This document shows, in pieces, positions 29,267 through 39,141 of a stretch of 64,000 nt of DNA. Made by a program: the position numbers and the translations under genes. Source of the DNA: Williamsia faeni (GTDB taxonomy: Bacteria > Actinomycetota > Actinomycetes > Mycobacteriales > Mycobacteriaceae); assembly GCA_003202005.1 (NCBI GenBank), contig QJJF01000010.1, positions 62,001 to 126,000 of the forward strand, in the 5' to 3' direction. The notes below the pieces were generated by a model that saw only the letters and a program-made list of their open reading frames with translations, made no database searches and was not told where the DNA came from. How positions within the stretch are numbered: position 1 is the first letter of the stretch; each line of letters begins with the position of its first letter.

Positions 29267-29947
29267 ATGGCGCAGCGCTCGCTCAAGAACCTCGGCACTC
29301 TGCGGCGGACCGCCGCGCTGGTGGCCCCGGCAGCGATGGCTCTGCTCGTCGTGGCGGGCTGCAGTGCGGGTCAGGAAGCCACTGACGTGCCGGGAACTCA
29401 GCCGAGCGTGGTCACCGGTGACCCGGCGCCGCTGAATGTCGGCGCGGTCGGTGACCCGAGTGACGGCGGCGAGGCCACCGCGACACTGTTGACCCCGAGT
29501 GGAGTGAAGGCCGGAGTCGCGAGCTTCGACACCGTCGAGGGTTCGGTGGTCATCTCGGTGACGGCCGAAAACCTGCCCCCGGGCTTCCACGCCATGCACA
29601 TCCACTCCGTTGGCAAGTGTGAGGCGAACTCGATCGCTCCCACCGGTGGCGCTCCGGGAGACTTCCTTTCCGCCGGTGGACATCTGCAGGTCGACGGCAG
29701 TGACTCGCATCCCGCCAGCGGTGACCTCGTGTCGATTTACATCAATGACGAGGGCAAGGGCGAAACCGTCACCACCAGTGACAACTTCGACATCGAACAG
29801 CTCATTCAGACCGCCATCGTGATCCATGAGAAGCCGGACAACTTCGGCAACATCCCCACCCGGTACGCCCCGGCACCCGACGAGGAAACTCTGAAGACCG
29901 GTGACGGTGGCAAGCGGATCGCCTGCGGCGTCATCGAAAAGAGCTGA
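29267..29947 (+). CDS. sodC: Cu/Zn-type superoxide dismutase lipoprotein
   Basis: SodC dismutates superoxide outside the cytoplasmic membrane. The 226-aa precursor has a lipobox VVAGC (about residues 28-32). Copper ligands appear in HAMHIHSVGKCE, GGHLQ and VIHEKPDNFGNIP. The zinc loop is shortened (GGH then 8 residues later HPASGD), as in M. tuberculosis SodC, which is known to lack zinc, so this enzyme may also be copper-only. The gene follows virR and overlaps the next gene by 47 nt, as expected for Rv0432-Rv0433 synteny. Confidence 0.9.
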   Translation: MAQRSLKNLGTLRRTAALVAPAAMALLVVAGCSAGQEATDVPGTQPSVVTGDPAPLNVGAVGDPSDGGEATATLLTPSGVKAGVASFDTVEGSVVISVTAENLPPGFHAMHIHSVGKCEANSIAPTGGAPGDFLSAGGHLQVDGSDSHPASGDLVSIYINDEGKGETVTTSDNFDIEQLIQTAIVIHEKPDNFGNIPTRYAPAPDEETLKTGDGGKRIACGVIEKS

Positions 29948-31085
29948 GATAAACAACCGTCGATCGATCGACTTCAACACTTCGCCGAGGCCGACGCTCG
30001 GCGTGGAGTGGGAGTTCGCCCTCGTTGACAAGCAGACCAGAGACCTGTCGAACTCCGCGGCTCAATTGTTCGAAGAGGTCAGCCGGCTCGACAACCCGAG
30101 TTCGGGCGACCGGATCCACAAAGAGTTGCTGCGCAACACTGTTGAACTCGTGACGGGGATCTGCCGCAACACCGGTGAGGCGATCGCCGACCTCTCGGAG
30201 TCGATGGCGGTGGTCCGCCGGATCGCTGACGGAATCGGTGTCGATCTTTTCGGCGGCGGAACCCATCCGTTCGCCCAGTGGTCGGCCCAGCAGTTGACGC
30301 CTTCGCCGCGGTACGCCGAGATGATCGAGCGCACCCAGTGGTGGGGTCGCCAGATGCTGATCTGGGGCGTCCACGTCCATGTCGGTATCAATCACCGCGA
30401 CAAGGTCTTACCGATCGTGTCGTCGCTGTTGAACCAGTACCCGCACCTTCTCGCGCTGTCGGCGTCGTCGCCGATGTGGGCGGGGCAGGACACCGGGTAC
30501 GCGAGCAATCGCGCGATGATGTTCCAGCAGCTCCCGACCGCCGGCCTGCCGTTCCAGTTCCAGAAATGGGCGGAATTCGAGCACTTTGTCGGCGATCAGA
30601 TGACCACCGGAATCATCGAGCACCTCAACGAGATCCGCTGGGACATCCGGCCGTCGCCGCACCTGGGGACCGTCGAGATCCGGGTGTGCGACGGAGTGTC
30701 CACGGTTGCCGAACTCGCCGGACTGGTCGCACTCATCCACTGCCTGGTCGTCGATTTCGACCATCGGCTCGATGCCGGTGAGGAACTGCCGGTGATGGCA
30801 CCCTGGCTGGTGCAGGAAAACAAGTGGCGGGCAGCCCGTTACGGGCTCGACGCCATCATCATCACCGACGCCGAATGCAACGAGCGCCTCGTCACCGACG
30901 ATCTCGACGACATCCTCACCCGGCTGATGCCGATCGCCGTCGAACTCGACTGCGTTGACGAATTGGCCTCGGTGGCCGACATCCCGCGTCGTGGCGGTTC
31001 GTATCAGCGTCAGCGCAAGATCTATGCGGAGACCGGCGACATGGTTGCCGTGGTCGACGCGGTCGTCGGCGAACTCAGTCGCTGA
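29901..31085 (+). CDS. YbdK-type carboxylate-amine ligase (glutamate-cysteine ligase 2 family)
   Basis: The 394-aa protein has the GCS2 family core TLGVEWEFALVD, GGGTHPFAQW, WGVHVHVGI and NKWRAARYGLDA. Family members show weak gamma-glutamylcysteine ligase activity; the physiological substrate is unclear. No start codon lies between the sodC stop and the conserved region, so initiation must occur inside sodC at GTG 29901 or 29907, giving a 41-47-nt overlap. It corresponds to Rv0433. Its 3' end overlaps the convergent ABC1 gene by 11 bp. Confidence 0.85.
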   Translation: MTVASGSPAASSKRAEINNRRSIDFNTSPRPTLGVEWEFALVDKQTRDLSNSAAQLFEEVSRLDNPSSGDRIHKELLRNTVELVTGICRNTGEAIADLSESMAVVRRIADGIGVDLFGGGTHPFAQWSAQQLTPSPRYAEMIERTQWWGRQMLIWGVHVHVGINHRDKVLPIVSSLLNQYPHLLALSASSPMWAGQDTGYASNRAMMFQQLPTAGLPFQFQKWAEFEHFVGDQMTTGIIEHLNEIRWDIRPSPHLGTVEIRVCDGVSTVAELAGLVALIHCLVVDFDHRLDAGEELPVMAPWLVQENKWRAARYGLDAIIITDAECNERLVTDDLDDILTRLMPIAVELDCVDELASVADIPRRGGSYQRQRKIYAETGDMVAVVDAVVGELSR

Positions 31086-32460
31086 AGGTGCGCTTGCGCC
31101 ACCACTGATCCACCTGTCCGAGTTCGGTTTCCGGTTCGGCACCGGTCAGCCACTCGGATTCGATCCGGAACCAGTTGGCGCTCGCGCCGAGCTGACCGAG
31201 CATGGCACACGTATAGAACTCGACCCGCCGGGCCATCAAGTGCTCTTCCGGGAAACGTTGTCTACGTGCGGGTTCGGCATATTCGTGCGCGGGGTGCACG
31301 GCAGCCACCATGGCGGTGTTGGCGATCTCCGGTGTGATGGTCAGCGTCATATCGTCCATGTGCCACCACGTGGAGTCATGGACATAGGCCAGGACATCGG
31401 CGTCGGTGATGTTGTCCTCGTCGATGAGGATGTCGCCGCGTCGCAAGATCTGGGCGACCTTGGTGGCGTCGCCGGCGCGGGCGGCGATCAGTGCGGATCG
31501 CTCGAGTTGCACTGCGCGCTTGGACATCGTCTTGCTCGAGCCGAAATCGAGGAACGCGACGCGGCCATCGTCGGCGAGCATGATGTTGCCCGGATGCGGA
31601 TCACCGCAGAACGTGGCATCGGTGTGGATGCTGCCGCAGTAGAACCGGTAGATCACCTCCCCGACCTGGTCGCGGGTCTCCGCATCCAGGCCGGTCACCT
31701 CGTCGAAGCTGATCCCACTGACCAGCTCGGTGGTCAGAACCTTTGGCGTGCAGAGGTTTCCGATGACATCCGGGATCTGGATGAACGGGTGCCCCTGATA
31801 GCGCACCGCGAGCCGACGCTGGTTGTCGGCCTCGGCCTCGTAGTCGAGTTCGGCTATGATGTTTCCGGTCACCTCACGGACAAACGACTGCGGATCGACC
31901 GTCGGCAGCAGACGTTTGTAGAGGCGCAGTGCGATGGCGAGGTTCTTGAGGTCCGAGCGCACCACCCGGTCGATACCGGGGTACTGCACCTTGACGGCAA
32001 CGTCGCGGCCGTCGGTGAGGCGGGCCCGGTACACCTGACCGATGGATGCCGCGGCGATCGGTTCGGGGGTGATCTCGGCGAAAGCCGACATCCGGTCACC
32101 GAGCTCGAACCGGACCACACCCAGCATCGTCTCGCTCGATACCCGCGGTGCATTGTCGCGGAGGATGGCCAACTTCTGGGTGAACGCGGGCCGCGCTGAC
32201 GGGGGCACCATGTCCAGGTCCAGCAGCGAGAGGAACTGCCCGACTTTCATCGCCGCGCCCTTCATGGAGCCGAGCACCGTGATCAGCTCGTCGGCCGCGG
32301 CCAGGGCATCGTTCTCGGCACGTCGGCGACGTTCGTCGGGTGAACCACCCAGGGTGGCCGCGCGTGATCGGACTCGTCGGATCGCGGTGTGTGCGGCCAC
32401 TTTTCCGAGCTCGCCACCGCGGCGCAACGCAGAGGTGGATGGCGAGGGTTCGGTGTCCAT
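31075..32460 (-). CDS. ABC1/UbiB-family atypical kinase
   Basis: The 461-aa protein has the ABC1 hallmarks: KVGQFLSLLD (KxGQ motif), the Ala-rich loop ITPEPIAAASIGQVY, AVKVQYPG, FCGDPHPGNIML as catalytic loop and VAFLDFGSS as metal-binding DFG. Such proteins support isoprenoid quinone or lipid metabolism. The gene lies 16 nt downstream of mnhG on the same strand and may be read through from the Mrp operon. Its substrate is not evident. Confidence 0.87.
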   Translation of the reverse strand: MDTEPSPSTSALRRGGELGKVAAHTAIRRVRSRAATLGGSPDERRRRAENDALAAADELITVLGSMKGAAMKVGQFLSLLDLDMVPPSARPAFTQKLAILRDNAPRVSSETMLGVVRFELGDRMSAFAEITPEPIAAASIGQVYRARLTDGRDVAVKVQYPGIDRVVRSDLKNLAIALRLYKRLLPTVDPQSFVREVTGNIIAELDYEAEADNQRRLAVRYQGHPFIQIPDVIGNLCTPKVLTTELVSGISFDEVTGLDAETRDQVGEVIYRFYCGSIHTDATFCGDPHPGNIMLADDGRVAFLDFGSSKTMSKRAVQLERSALIAARAGDATKVAQILRRGDILIDEDNITDADVLAYVHDSTWWHMDDMTLTITPEIANTAMVAAVHPAHEYAEPARRQRFPEEHLMARRVEFYTCAMLGQLGASANWFRIESEWLTGAEPETELGQVDQWWRKRTFSD

Positions 32461-32476
32461 CAGTTCGGGACGGGCA

Positions 32477-32809
32477 TCAGTCGGTGCGGTGGGTTTCGAT
32501 CTCGTCCTCGCGGATGAGGTCGTCGCGCATCCGCTGTTCCTGGTACGCGAGTTTGCCGACGCGATGTGCGATGACCGGCGCGGTGATCAGTGCAAAGATG
32601 CCCGACAACACCAGCATTCCGAAATCTACGGTGTCCCACAGCCGGATCCCGGCGCCGGCCAGCACCAGGAGCAATCCGAGGGTCTGCGGTTTTGTGGCGG
32701 CGTGCATGCGGGTCATGGTGTCGGGGAAACGCAGGATGCCGATGGACGCGGTGAACGCCAGCAATGATCCGGTGAGCACCAGGATCGAGACGAAGATGTC
32801 GGAGATCAT
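32477..32809 (-). CDS. mnhG: Na+/H+ antiporter subunit G (MrpG)
   Basis: The 110-aa protein has three membrane helices and the MrpG signature ASIGILRFPDTMTRMHAATKPQTLG. It ends in a charged cytoplasmic tail. It is the last Mrp gene of the operon and lies 3 nt after mnhF. MrpG is a small accessory subunit required for complex assembly. Confidence 0.9.
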   Translation of the reverse strand: MISDIFVSILVLTGSLLAFTASIGILRFPDTMTRMHAATKPQTLGLLLVLAGAGIRLWDTVDFGMLVLSGIFALITAPVIAHRVGKLAYQEQRMRDDLIREDEIETHRTD

Positions 32810-32812
32810 GCG

Positions 32813-33076
32813 CTACACCTCGTTGTCCCGGACGCGGAAGCGTGCAACCGCAACGGTTCCGACAAAGCTGAGCAGGGCCAGTGCGACGATCCCGGGCACG
32901 ACGGTCGAGTCCATCGAGTAGGCGGCCCACACCGCCAGTGAGCACATCGACACCGCCACCGCGGTGTCGAGGGCGACCAGCCGGTCGAGTGTGTCGGGGC
33001 CGATCAGCATGCGTGCGGTGGTGAGTATCGAGGCGGCGAGCAGGAGGACTGCCGCAATCGTCCAGACAACGTTCAC
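32813..33076 (-). CDS. mnhF: Na+/H+ antiporter subunit F (MrpF)
   Basis: The 87-aa protein has three membrane segments and the MrpF motif RMLIGPDTLDRLVALDT. The GTG start overlaps the mnhE stop (GTGA), implying coupled translation. MrpF contributes to the ion-translocating core of Mrp complexes. Confidence 0.9.
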   Translation of the reverse strand: MNVVWTIAAVLLLAASILTTARMLIGPDTLDRLVALDTAVAVSMCSLAVWAAYSMDSTVVPGIVALALLSFVGTVAVARFRVRDNEV

Positions 33077-33804
33077 TTCATGACTCCGCTCGGATAGTCA
33101 TCGTCGATCCCGTGGTACGGGCTGGCGTGCCATTCACTGTCACGCTCGAAGGCCCTGATGAACATTCGTTCGGTGGTCGCGACCTGCTTGTGGAAGGTCT
33201 TGACCTTTTCCGGGGAACTCGCGTCGATGAGGTGGACGTACAACAGCCGCCGGCTGTGGTCGATTTCGAGCACCATGGTTCCGGGCACGAGGTTCAGATA
33301 GTCGACGGCCAGTGTCAGGACCATGTCCGACTTGATGGCCATCCGGACCCGTAGGACTGCACTGAGCGGGGGCTTCGCGGGCCGGATCGCGAGCCACGCG
33401 ACCTGAACACTCGACTTGCAGAGGTCGATCAACAAGCGGACGCACAATTCGAGCAGCGTCAACGGGTGGACGCGGCCTTCCACCGGCACGCGGGGCAGGG
33501 GCAGCACGATGAGGACAACGAGTGCCACACCGATCCCCACCAGTACATTCGCCAGATCGTAGGTGCCCCAGAGCAGGACCCAGACGCCGGCGAGCCAGGC
33601 GACCGTCCACAACCGGACCGCCACCTCGCGGCGGTTGCCGCCGAACCAGCGTTTGATCTGGGTATGGGTCCTGATCCAGATCAGGATTTTCAGCAGATTC
33701 CAGGCCAGGTAGAGGACGGTGGTCCGCCAGGCGTTCACCAGATGCGCGCGGATCGGCCCACGCGGGGGCGGCAGCTGTGGTCGCTGCACGGCGGGTTCTG
33801 TCAC
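33073..33804 (-). CDS. mnhE: Na+/H+ antiporter subunit E (MrpE)
   Basis: The 243-aa protein begins with a GTG overlapping the mnhD stop; the longer open frame upstream is antisense-like shadow within mnhD. It has an N-terminal cytoplasmic extension, hydrophobic segments from about residue 70, and the conserved DYLNLVPGTMVLEI and YVHLID core. Length exceeds typical MrpE (about 160 aa) mainly through the N-terminal part. It overlaps mnhF by 4 nt. Confidence 0.87.
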   Translation of the reverse strand: MTEPAVQRPQLPPPRGPIRAHLVNAWRTTVLYLAWNLLKILIWIRTHTQIKRWFGGNRREVAVRLWTVAWLAGVWVLLWGTYDLANVLVGIGVALVVLIVLPLPRVPVEGRVHPLTLLELCVRLLIDLCKSSVQVAWLAIRPAKPPLSAVLRVRMAIKSDMVLTLAVDYLNLVPGTMVLEIDHSRRLLYVHLIDASSPEKVKTFHKQVATTERMFIRAFERDSEWHASPYHGIDDDYPSGVMK

Positions 33805-35414
33805 CGGCCACCTCCCAGGACGGCGTTGAGGTAGATGCTCGAGTCGGTGAGGTCGGCCGCCGCCTGATCGGTGAACTCGAAGATCGGACCCGCCCACAGC
33901 GTAAGGGTGATGCCGGCGACAACCATGGCGATCGTGGGTACCACCATGCCGACCGGCATCCGGCCGACGTCGACGCGGTCGTCGAAGGCGACGTCGTCGG
34001 CGTCCGAACCGTCCAGCAGCGGTGAGGGTCCGGCGTCGGCGAGTTCGCCCTCGGGCGCATCGGCGCGGGGGCGCCAGAACGCCTTGGTCCAGACGCGGGC
34101 CACCACGTACAGCGTGAGCAGGCTGGTCACCACGGAGCCGGCGACCAGCAGCCAGGCGAGCACACTGCCGTCCTGGATACCGGCTTCGATCAGCGCGACC
34201 TTGCCGATGAACCCGGAGAACGGCGGGATGCCACCGAGATTCAACGCGGGGATCAGGAACAGGGCGGCCAGCAGGGGACTGGCCACCAGGCCGCCGAGCC
34301 TGCGCAGCGAGGCCGACCCGGCCTGTCGTTCGATCAGCCCGACCACCAGGAACAGTGTTGTCTGGACCAGAATATGGTGGGCCACATAGTAAATCGCCCC
34401 GGACAGGCCGAACTCTGTGGACAGGGCCAAGCCGAAGATCATGTAGCCGATGTGGCTGACCAGGGTGAACGACAACAATCGTTTGATATCGGACTGGGCG
34501 ATCGCACCGAAGATGCCGACCAACATCGTCAGCAGTCCGGCGACCATCAGGACGTTGTCCATCGAACCACCGGGGAACAGCAGCGTATGGGCGCGGATGA
34601 TCGCGTACACACCGACCTTGGTCAGCAAGCCGGCGAACACCGCGGTGACCGGCGCGGGAGCCGTCGGATACGAGTCGGGCAGCCACGTCGACAAGGGGAA
34701 AACGGCGGCCTTGATCCCGAACGCGACCAGCAGCACCGCGTACAGCGCACCCTTGGTGCCGTCGGGTACATCCTGCAGGCGGATTGCCATCTCGGCGAGG
34801 TTCAGTGTTCCGGTCGCGGCGTAGGCGAAGGCGATGCCGGCGAGGAACACCAGCGACGACACCATCGACACCATCACGTACGACACGCCGGCACGGACGC
34901 GGTCCGCGCTGGCCCCGAGTGTCAGCAACACATAGCTCGCGGCCAGCAGGACCTCGAACGAGACGTACAGATTGAACAGATCGCCGGCGAGGAAGGCGTT
35001 GCAGACGCCGGTGCACAGCAGCAGGTAGGTCGGCAGGAAGATCGAGACCGGCTGGTCGATCGTGCCGTCGCGGATACCCTGACCGACCGCGTACAGCATG
35101 ACGCAGAGCAGGACCGCGGTGGAGACCACGAGCATCAGGGCCGAGAGCTGGTCGGCGACAAGGGTGATGCCCAGCGGACCGAGTTCACCGTTCTTCGCGT
35201 CCCAGCCACCGATGTGGAGGGCGTAGGTGCCGTCGCGATTGGTCAGATACAGCAGCAGGCAGGCGGCGATGAAGGCAACCGAGATCGCCACGACGGTGAC
35301 CACACGCTGAAAGCGGGGATAGCGCCCCATGATCAGCGTGAGCACGGTGCCGATCATCGGAACCAGCACCGGCGCCACGATCAGTGTGGGGAACCAGGCG
35401 TTGGACAACGTCAC
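33801..35414 (-). CDS. mnhD: Na+/H+ antiporter subunit D (MrpD)
   Basis: The 537-aa protein has about 14 membrane helices and is homologous to complex I subunit NuoN. Motifs include FNLYVSFEVLLAASYVLLTL, the conserved lysine region KAAVFPLSTWLPDSYPTAP and IGKVALIEAGI. It forms a proton/sodium half-channel with MrpA. The operon order A-C-D-E-F-G with 4-nt overlaps at each side is typical. Confidence 0.93.
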   Translation of the reverse strand: MTLSNAWFPTLIVAPVLVPMIGTVLTLIMGRYPRFQRVVTVVAISVAFIAACLLLYLTNRDGTYALHIGGWDAKNGELGPLGITLVADQLSALMLVVSTAVLLCVMLYAVGQGIRDGTIDQPVSIFLPTYLLLCTGVCNAFLAGDLFNLYVSFEVLLAASYVLLTLGASADRVRAGVSYVMVSMVSSLVFLAGIAFAYAATGTLNLAEMAIRLQDVPDGTKGALYAVLLVAFGIKAAVFPLSTWLPDSYPTAPAPVTAVFAGLLTKVGVYAIIRAHTLLFPGGSMDNVLMVAGLLTMLVGIFGAIAQSDIKRLLSFTLVSHIGYMIFGLALSTEFGLSGAIYYVAHHILVQTTLFLVVGLIERQAGSASLRRLGGLVASPLLAALFLIPALNLGGIPPFSGFIGKVALIEAGIQDGSVLAWLLVAGSVVTSLLTLYVVARVWTKAFWRPRADAPEGELADAGPSPLLDGSDADDVAFDDRVDVGRMPVGMVVPTIAMVVAGITLTLWAGPIFEFTDQAAADLTDSSIYLNAVLGGGR

Positions 35415-36004
35415 GTGTCTGAGCCCCCTCTGATGTCCGGCACGGTCTCTTCGAGTTCCTCGGCGAACTCGTCATCGAGGTCGTCGGGGTCGGGAAGGAT
35501 GTCGGTTTCGTAGATCTCGGCGCGGCGCGCTTTGATCTGTTCCTCGGTGAGCGGGTTGCCGTCGTCGTCGAACATGTCGCCGCGCTTGGTGTCGGAGCCG
35601 GTCACCGGGTCGTCGCTGCGGTCGCGGTCGGGCGCGTCCGCACTGCGCTGGTGCTGGACCTTCAGATCCTCGGGATCGTCGTCGACCTCGTCGTCGGTGT
35701 TGATCATGAAGCTGCGGTAGGCCAGCGACAGGATGAACGCGGCCATGCCCATCGTGATGACAATGGCGGTCAGGATCATGCCCTGCGCCAGCGGATCTGC
35801 GTCTGACGTGCGGTCTTCCGAGTTGCGCCCGACGATCGGTGGATTGCCCATCGCGCCCGAGAGCGTGATGATCATCAGGTTGATCGCGTTGCCGACCAAC
35901 AACAATCCGAGCAGCATCTTGACGAGGCTGCGTTCGAGGAGCAGGTAGACGCCGCACGCGGCCATCAGCCCGACGACGATGAGCAGTCCGAGATTGACAC
36001 TCAT
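35411..36004 (-). CDS. mnhC: Na+/H+ antiporter subunit C (MrpC) with acidic C-terminal extension
   Basis: Residues 1-110 form the NuoK-like three-helix MrpC domain (LLLERSLVKMLLGLLLVGNA; TAIVITMGMAAFILSLAYRS). The remaining about 85 residues are a strongly acidic soluble tail (DDEVDDDPEDLK ... LPDPDDLDDEFAEELEE), making the 197-aa protein much longer than the usual about 113 aa. The tail should face the cytoplasm. It overlaps mnhA and mnhD by 4 nt each. Confidence 0.92.
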   Translation of the reverse strand: MSVNLGLLIVVGLMAACGVYLLLERSLVKMLLGLLLVGNAINLMIITLSGAMGNPPIVGRNSEDRTSDADPLAQGMILTAIVITMGMAAFILSLAYRSFMINTDDEVDDDPEDLKVQHQRSADAPDRDRSDDPVTGSDTKRGDMFDDDGNPLTEEQIKARRAEIYETDILPDPDDLDDEFAEELEETVPDIRGGSDT

Positions 36005-38892
36005 ACCGAGACCTCCTGCGACGCCCGGCGGACCCGGGGAGCGTCTTCGTCGAGGCGAGCGCCGAGGCTGCGCAGGACGTCGAGGACCAGACCGACAACG
36101 ATGAAGTAGACACCGAGGTCGAAGAACAGGGCGGTCACGAGTTTCACGTCACCGAAGATCGGGAGCGTCAACTCGATGGTCGCCGAGGACAGGGCCGGTG
36201 CGCCCATGAAAACCGATGCCACCGCGGTGCCCACCGAAAGACCGAGTCCGATACCGAGGATTCGCCCGGCATCGATCGGGATGGCTTCGCCTAGTTCGTA
36301 GCGACCGCCGGCCAGATACCGGAGGACCAGGGCCAGGCCCATCGTGAGACCGCCGGCGAAACCGCCGCCGGGCGCATTGTGGCCGGCATAGAAGAAGTAC
36401 AGCGACAGCACGATCATCGTCGGGAAGATCAGTCGCGTGGTCGCCTCGAGCACCATCGATCGATGTCGGGGGTCGCGGAAGTCGCTGCCGCGCAGCCATG
36501 TTGTGCGCTCGCCGAACAGCTGGCTGCCGTCGTACTCGGTGCGTGGCGCTTTCTTGCGGGTGGCGTCGGCGACACTGGGCGCTGCTCCGAATCTGCGGTG
36601 CCGGAAGACCATCGATGCCACACCGGTCGCGGCAACGAGGAGGACGGAGATCTCTCCGAGTGTGTCCCAGGCGCGGATGTCGACCAGCAACACGTTGACA
36701 GTGTTCGATCCGTTGCCGTACTTGTACGCGGCGTAAGGCAGTTCACTCGCCATCGGGATGGTGTTGCGCGCCCCCGCGGCGAACAGGCCGACCAGCACCA
36801 GGACCGCGCCGAATGCCAAACCGAGGAGCGCGCGCAGCGGTTTGAAACCGGTCGCGTGCCGGGTCTCGGCCTCTGCCGGCAGTTTGCGCAACACCAGGAC
36901 GAAGATGACCAAGGTCAGTGTTTCGACCAGGAACTGGGTCAGCGCCAGATCGGGTGCGCCGTGCAGCGCGAACAACACACCACAGCTGTAGCCCGTGGCA
37001 CCGACGAGCAAGACGGCGGCCAGCCGGTTCCGCAGAACGGTGGCGGCGATCGCGGAGGCGACCATGATGCCGCCGATGACCGCCTGAATCGGGGTGTCGA
37101 ACCCTTGGAGAACCAGGTCGTTTCGAGAGCCCAGGAACAGCACGATCGTCGGCAGCAGCACCAGGGTGACGACGATGATGCCCTGGGTCAGCGGCAGCGA
37201 ACCGCGCTGGGTGTTGCGGGTCAGATTCACCGACACCGTGTCGGCGCCTCGCAGGACCGCGTCGTAGATGCGGTCGGCGTTGCCGAGCGCCGGCTTCACG
37301 AAACCGAGGCGGCCGAGTTCGCGAACAAGCGCGAACAGTGCGGTGCCGGCGACCACTGCGATCGCGGTCAGGGCCAGCGGAAGGTTGAACCCGTGCCACA
37401 GCGCGAGGTGGACGATCTCCTCGCCGTAGTTGGGCAGGGTTTCCGCGTAGGGCTCGAAGAGGTCGCCGATCGGACCGGCGAGTGGGCCGGCCACGACGCC
37501 GGCCACTGCGAGAACCCCGGCCGGGATGAGGAACGCGGCATTCGGTTTGTGTAGTCGGGCGACAGCCGCACTCGGTGCGGTCTTGCGCTTACGGCCGAAC
37601 GCGCCCCAGAGGAACCGCAGCGAGTAGGCAACGGTGAGGGTCGACCCGACCACCAGGACGATCACCACAACCGGCCCCTGCCAGGCATTGAGGGCGCCGG
37701 TGTCCCAGATCTCGGCGAAGGCGGTCTCTTTGCCGACGAATCCCAGCGTGATCGGCAGGCCTGCCATGCTGGCCGCGGCCAGTGTCGCGATCGCGGCGAG
37801 CCAGGGGGCCTCGAGGCCCAGACGGGCCAGCTTGCGCAGGTCGCGGGTGCCGGTGGAGTGATCGACGATGCCGACGACCATGAACAGCGACGCCTTGAAA
37901 AAGGCGTGTGCGACGAGCATCGTGAGGCCGGCCATCGCCACATTGGCATCGCCGATCCCGACCAGGACCATCAGGAACCCGAGTTGGGAGACGGTGCCGA
38001 AGGCGAGGACCAGTTTGAGGTCGTATTCGCGCAGCGAACGGAACCCGCCGAGGAGCATCGTCACCATGCCCAGCCCGACGACCATGATCTGCCAGGACAC
38101 CAGATGGGAGAACCCCGGGGCCAGACGGGCAACGAGGTAGATGCCGGCCTTCACCATCGCGGCGGCATGCAGGTACGCACTGACCGGGGTGGGGGCGGCC
38201 ATCGCGCCGGGCAGCCAGAAGTGGAACGGGAAGATGGCGGATTTGCTCAGGGCACCGATCAGGATCAGCACGATCGCGACGGTGACCGATATGCCGGACG
38301 GCGGGTTGGCCACGATCTCCGACAGGGAGAACGTGCCGGCGACCTCACCCAGGATGACGATGCCGACCAGCATCGCCAGTCCGCCGGCTGTGGTGACCAA
38401 CAGTGCCTGGGTGGCGGCGCGGCGGCTGGTCGCGCGCATCGCATAGAAGCCGACCAACAGGAACGACAGCACCGTCGTCAGTTCCCAGAAGATATAGAGC
38501 ACCAGCATGTTGTCGCTGCAGACCAGGCCGAACATGGCGCCGGCAAAGGCGACCATCTCGCCACCGAAGCCGGCAACCCGACGTCGTGTCTCGGTGAAGT
38601 ACTCGGCGCAATAGCAGAGGACCAGGGCGCCGACCCCGAGAACCAGCACCGACATGATCGCGGCCAGGGTGTCGAACCGCAGATCGATGTTCATCTCCAG
38701 GGCGGGCACCCAGGTGATCGACTCGGTGCGGATGCCGTTCGCTTCGTCGGGCCAGTTCGCGAAGACCCAGATGAGCCCGAAGAAGGGCGCGAGGGCGAGC
38801 ACGTAGAAGCCGCGTCGACCCAGCCAGGTGATGATCGCAGGCGCCAGTACAGCCGTGATGGCCAGCACGGCCAGGACTGCAATCAAGGGCAC
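36001..38892 (-). CDS. mnhA: Fused Na+/H+ antiporter subunit A-B (MrpA-MrpB)
   Basis: The 963-aa protein is the first gene of the Mrp operon. It contains the NuoL-like antiporter core (PFHFWLPGAMAAPTPVSAYLH, about residue 230), the MrpA C-terminal domain (APDLALTQFLVETLTLVIFV), and at the end an MrpB domain (FPTMIVLSLYFFYAGHNAPG and GGFAGGLTMGLALVL). No separate mnhB exists, consistent with the fusion. The complex exchanges cytoplasmic Na+ for protons and supports alkali/salt tolerance. The GTG at 38892 is taken as start. Confidence 0.93.
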   Translation of the reverse strand: MPLIAVLAVLAITAVLAPAIITWLGRRGFYVLALAPFFGLIWVFANWPDEANGIRTESITWVPALEMNIDLRFDTLAAIMSVLVLGVGALVLCYCAEYFTETRRRVAGFGGEMVAFAGAMFGLVCSDNMLVLYIFWELTTVLSFLLVGFYAMRATSRRAATQALLVTTAGGLAMLVGIVILGEVAGTFSLSEIVANPPSGISVTVAIVLILIGALSKSAIFPFHFWLPGAMAAPTPVSAYLHAAAMVKAGIYLVARLAPGFSHLVSWQIMVVGLGMVTMLLGGFRSLREYDLKLVLAFGTVSQLGFLMVLVGIGDANVAMAGLTMLVAHAFFKASLFMVVGIVDHSTGTRDLRKLARLGLEAPWLAAIATLAAASMAGLPITLGFVGKETAFAEIWDTGALNAWQGPVVVIVLVVGSTLTVAYSLRFLWGAFGRKRKTAPSAAVARLHKPNAAFLIPAGVLAVAGVVAGPLAGPIGDLFEPYAETLPNYGEEIVHLALWHGFNLPLALTAIAVVAGTALFALVRELGRLGFVKPALGNADRIYDAVLRGADTVSVNLTRNTQRGSLPLTQGIIVVTLVLLPTIVLFLGSRNDLVLQGFDTPIQAVIGGIMVASAIAATVLRNRLAAVLLVGATGYSCGVLFALHGAPDLALTQFLVETLTLVIFVLVLRKLPAEAETRHATGFKPLRALLGLAFGAVLVLVGLFAAGARNTIPMASELPYAAYKYGNGSNTVNVLLVDIRAWDTLGEISVLLVAATGVASMVFRHRRFGAAPSVADATRKKAPRTEYDGSQLFGERTTWLRGSDFRDPRHRSMVLEATTRLIFPTMIVLSLYFFYAGHNAPGGGFAGGLTMGLALVLRYLAGGRYELGEAIPIDAGRILGIGLGLSVGTAVASVFMGAPALSSATIELTLPIFGDVKLVTALFFDLGVYFIVVGLVLDVLRSLGARLDEDAPRVRRASQEVSV

Positions 38893-39141
38893 TCCGTCGA
38901 TTAGGTGGGCGGTGTGTCGTCGCGCGGGGCCGCAGGGAGCAAACTACGCAAATCCGGTGGTCTGCGCGTGCCGCTGTGTGGTGTTCGGCCTCGTTCTCTG
39001 GTGTCCAGCCTACCGTTGGTGCTGCTAGGTGACGTATTCGGGAGTCAATTCACCCAGGTCGCGAACCGTTGGGCCAGGTCACGGAAAAGCGGCCCGCAAG
39101 TCGGTGCGCCAGTTGGCGACCTCACCCCCTAGTCTGTTCGC

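Noticed and set aside
34374-35513. Long plus-strand frames opposite the Mrp genes.
   Set aside because: They are antisense shadows of high-GC coding sequence, with low-complexity Arg/Gln/Asp composition and no homology.
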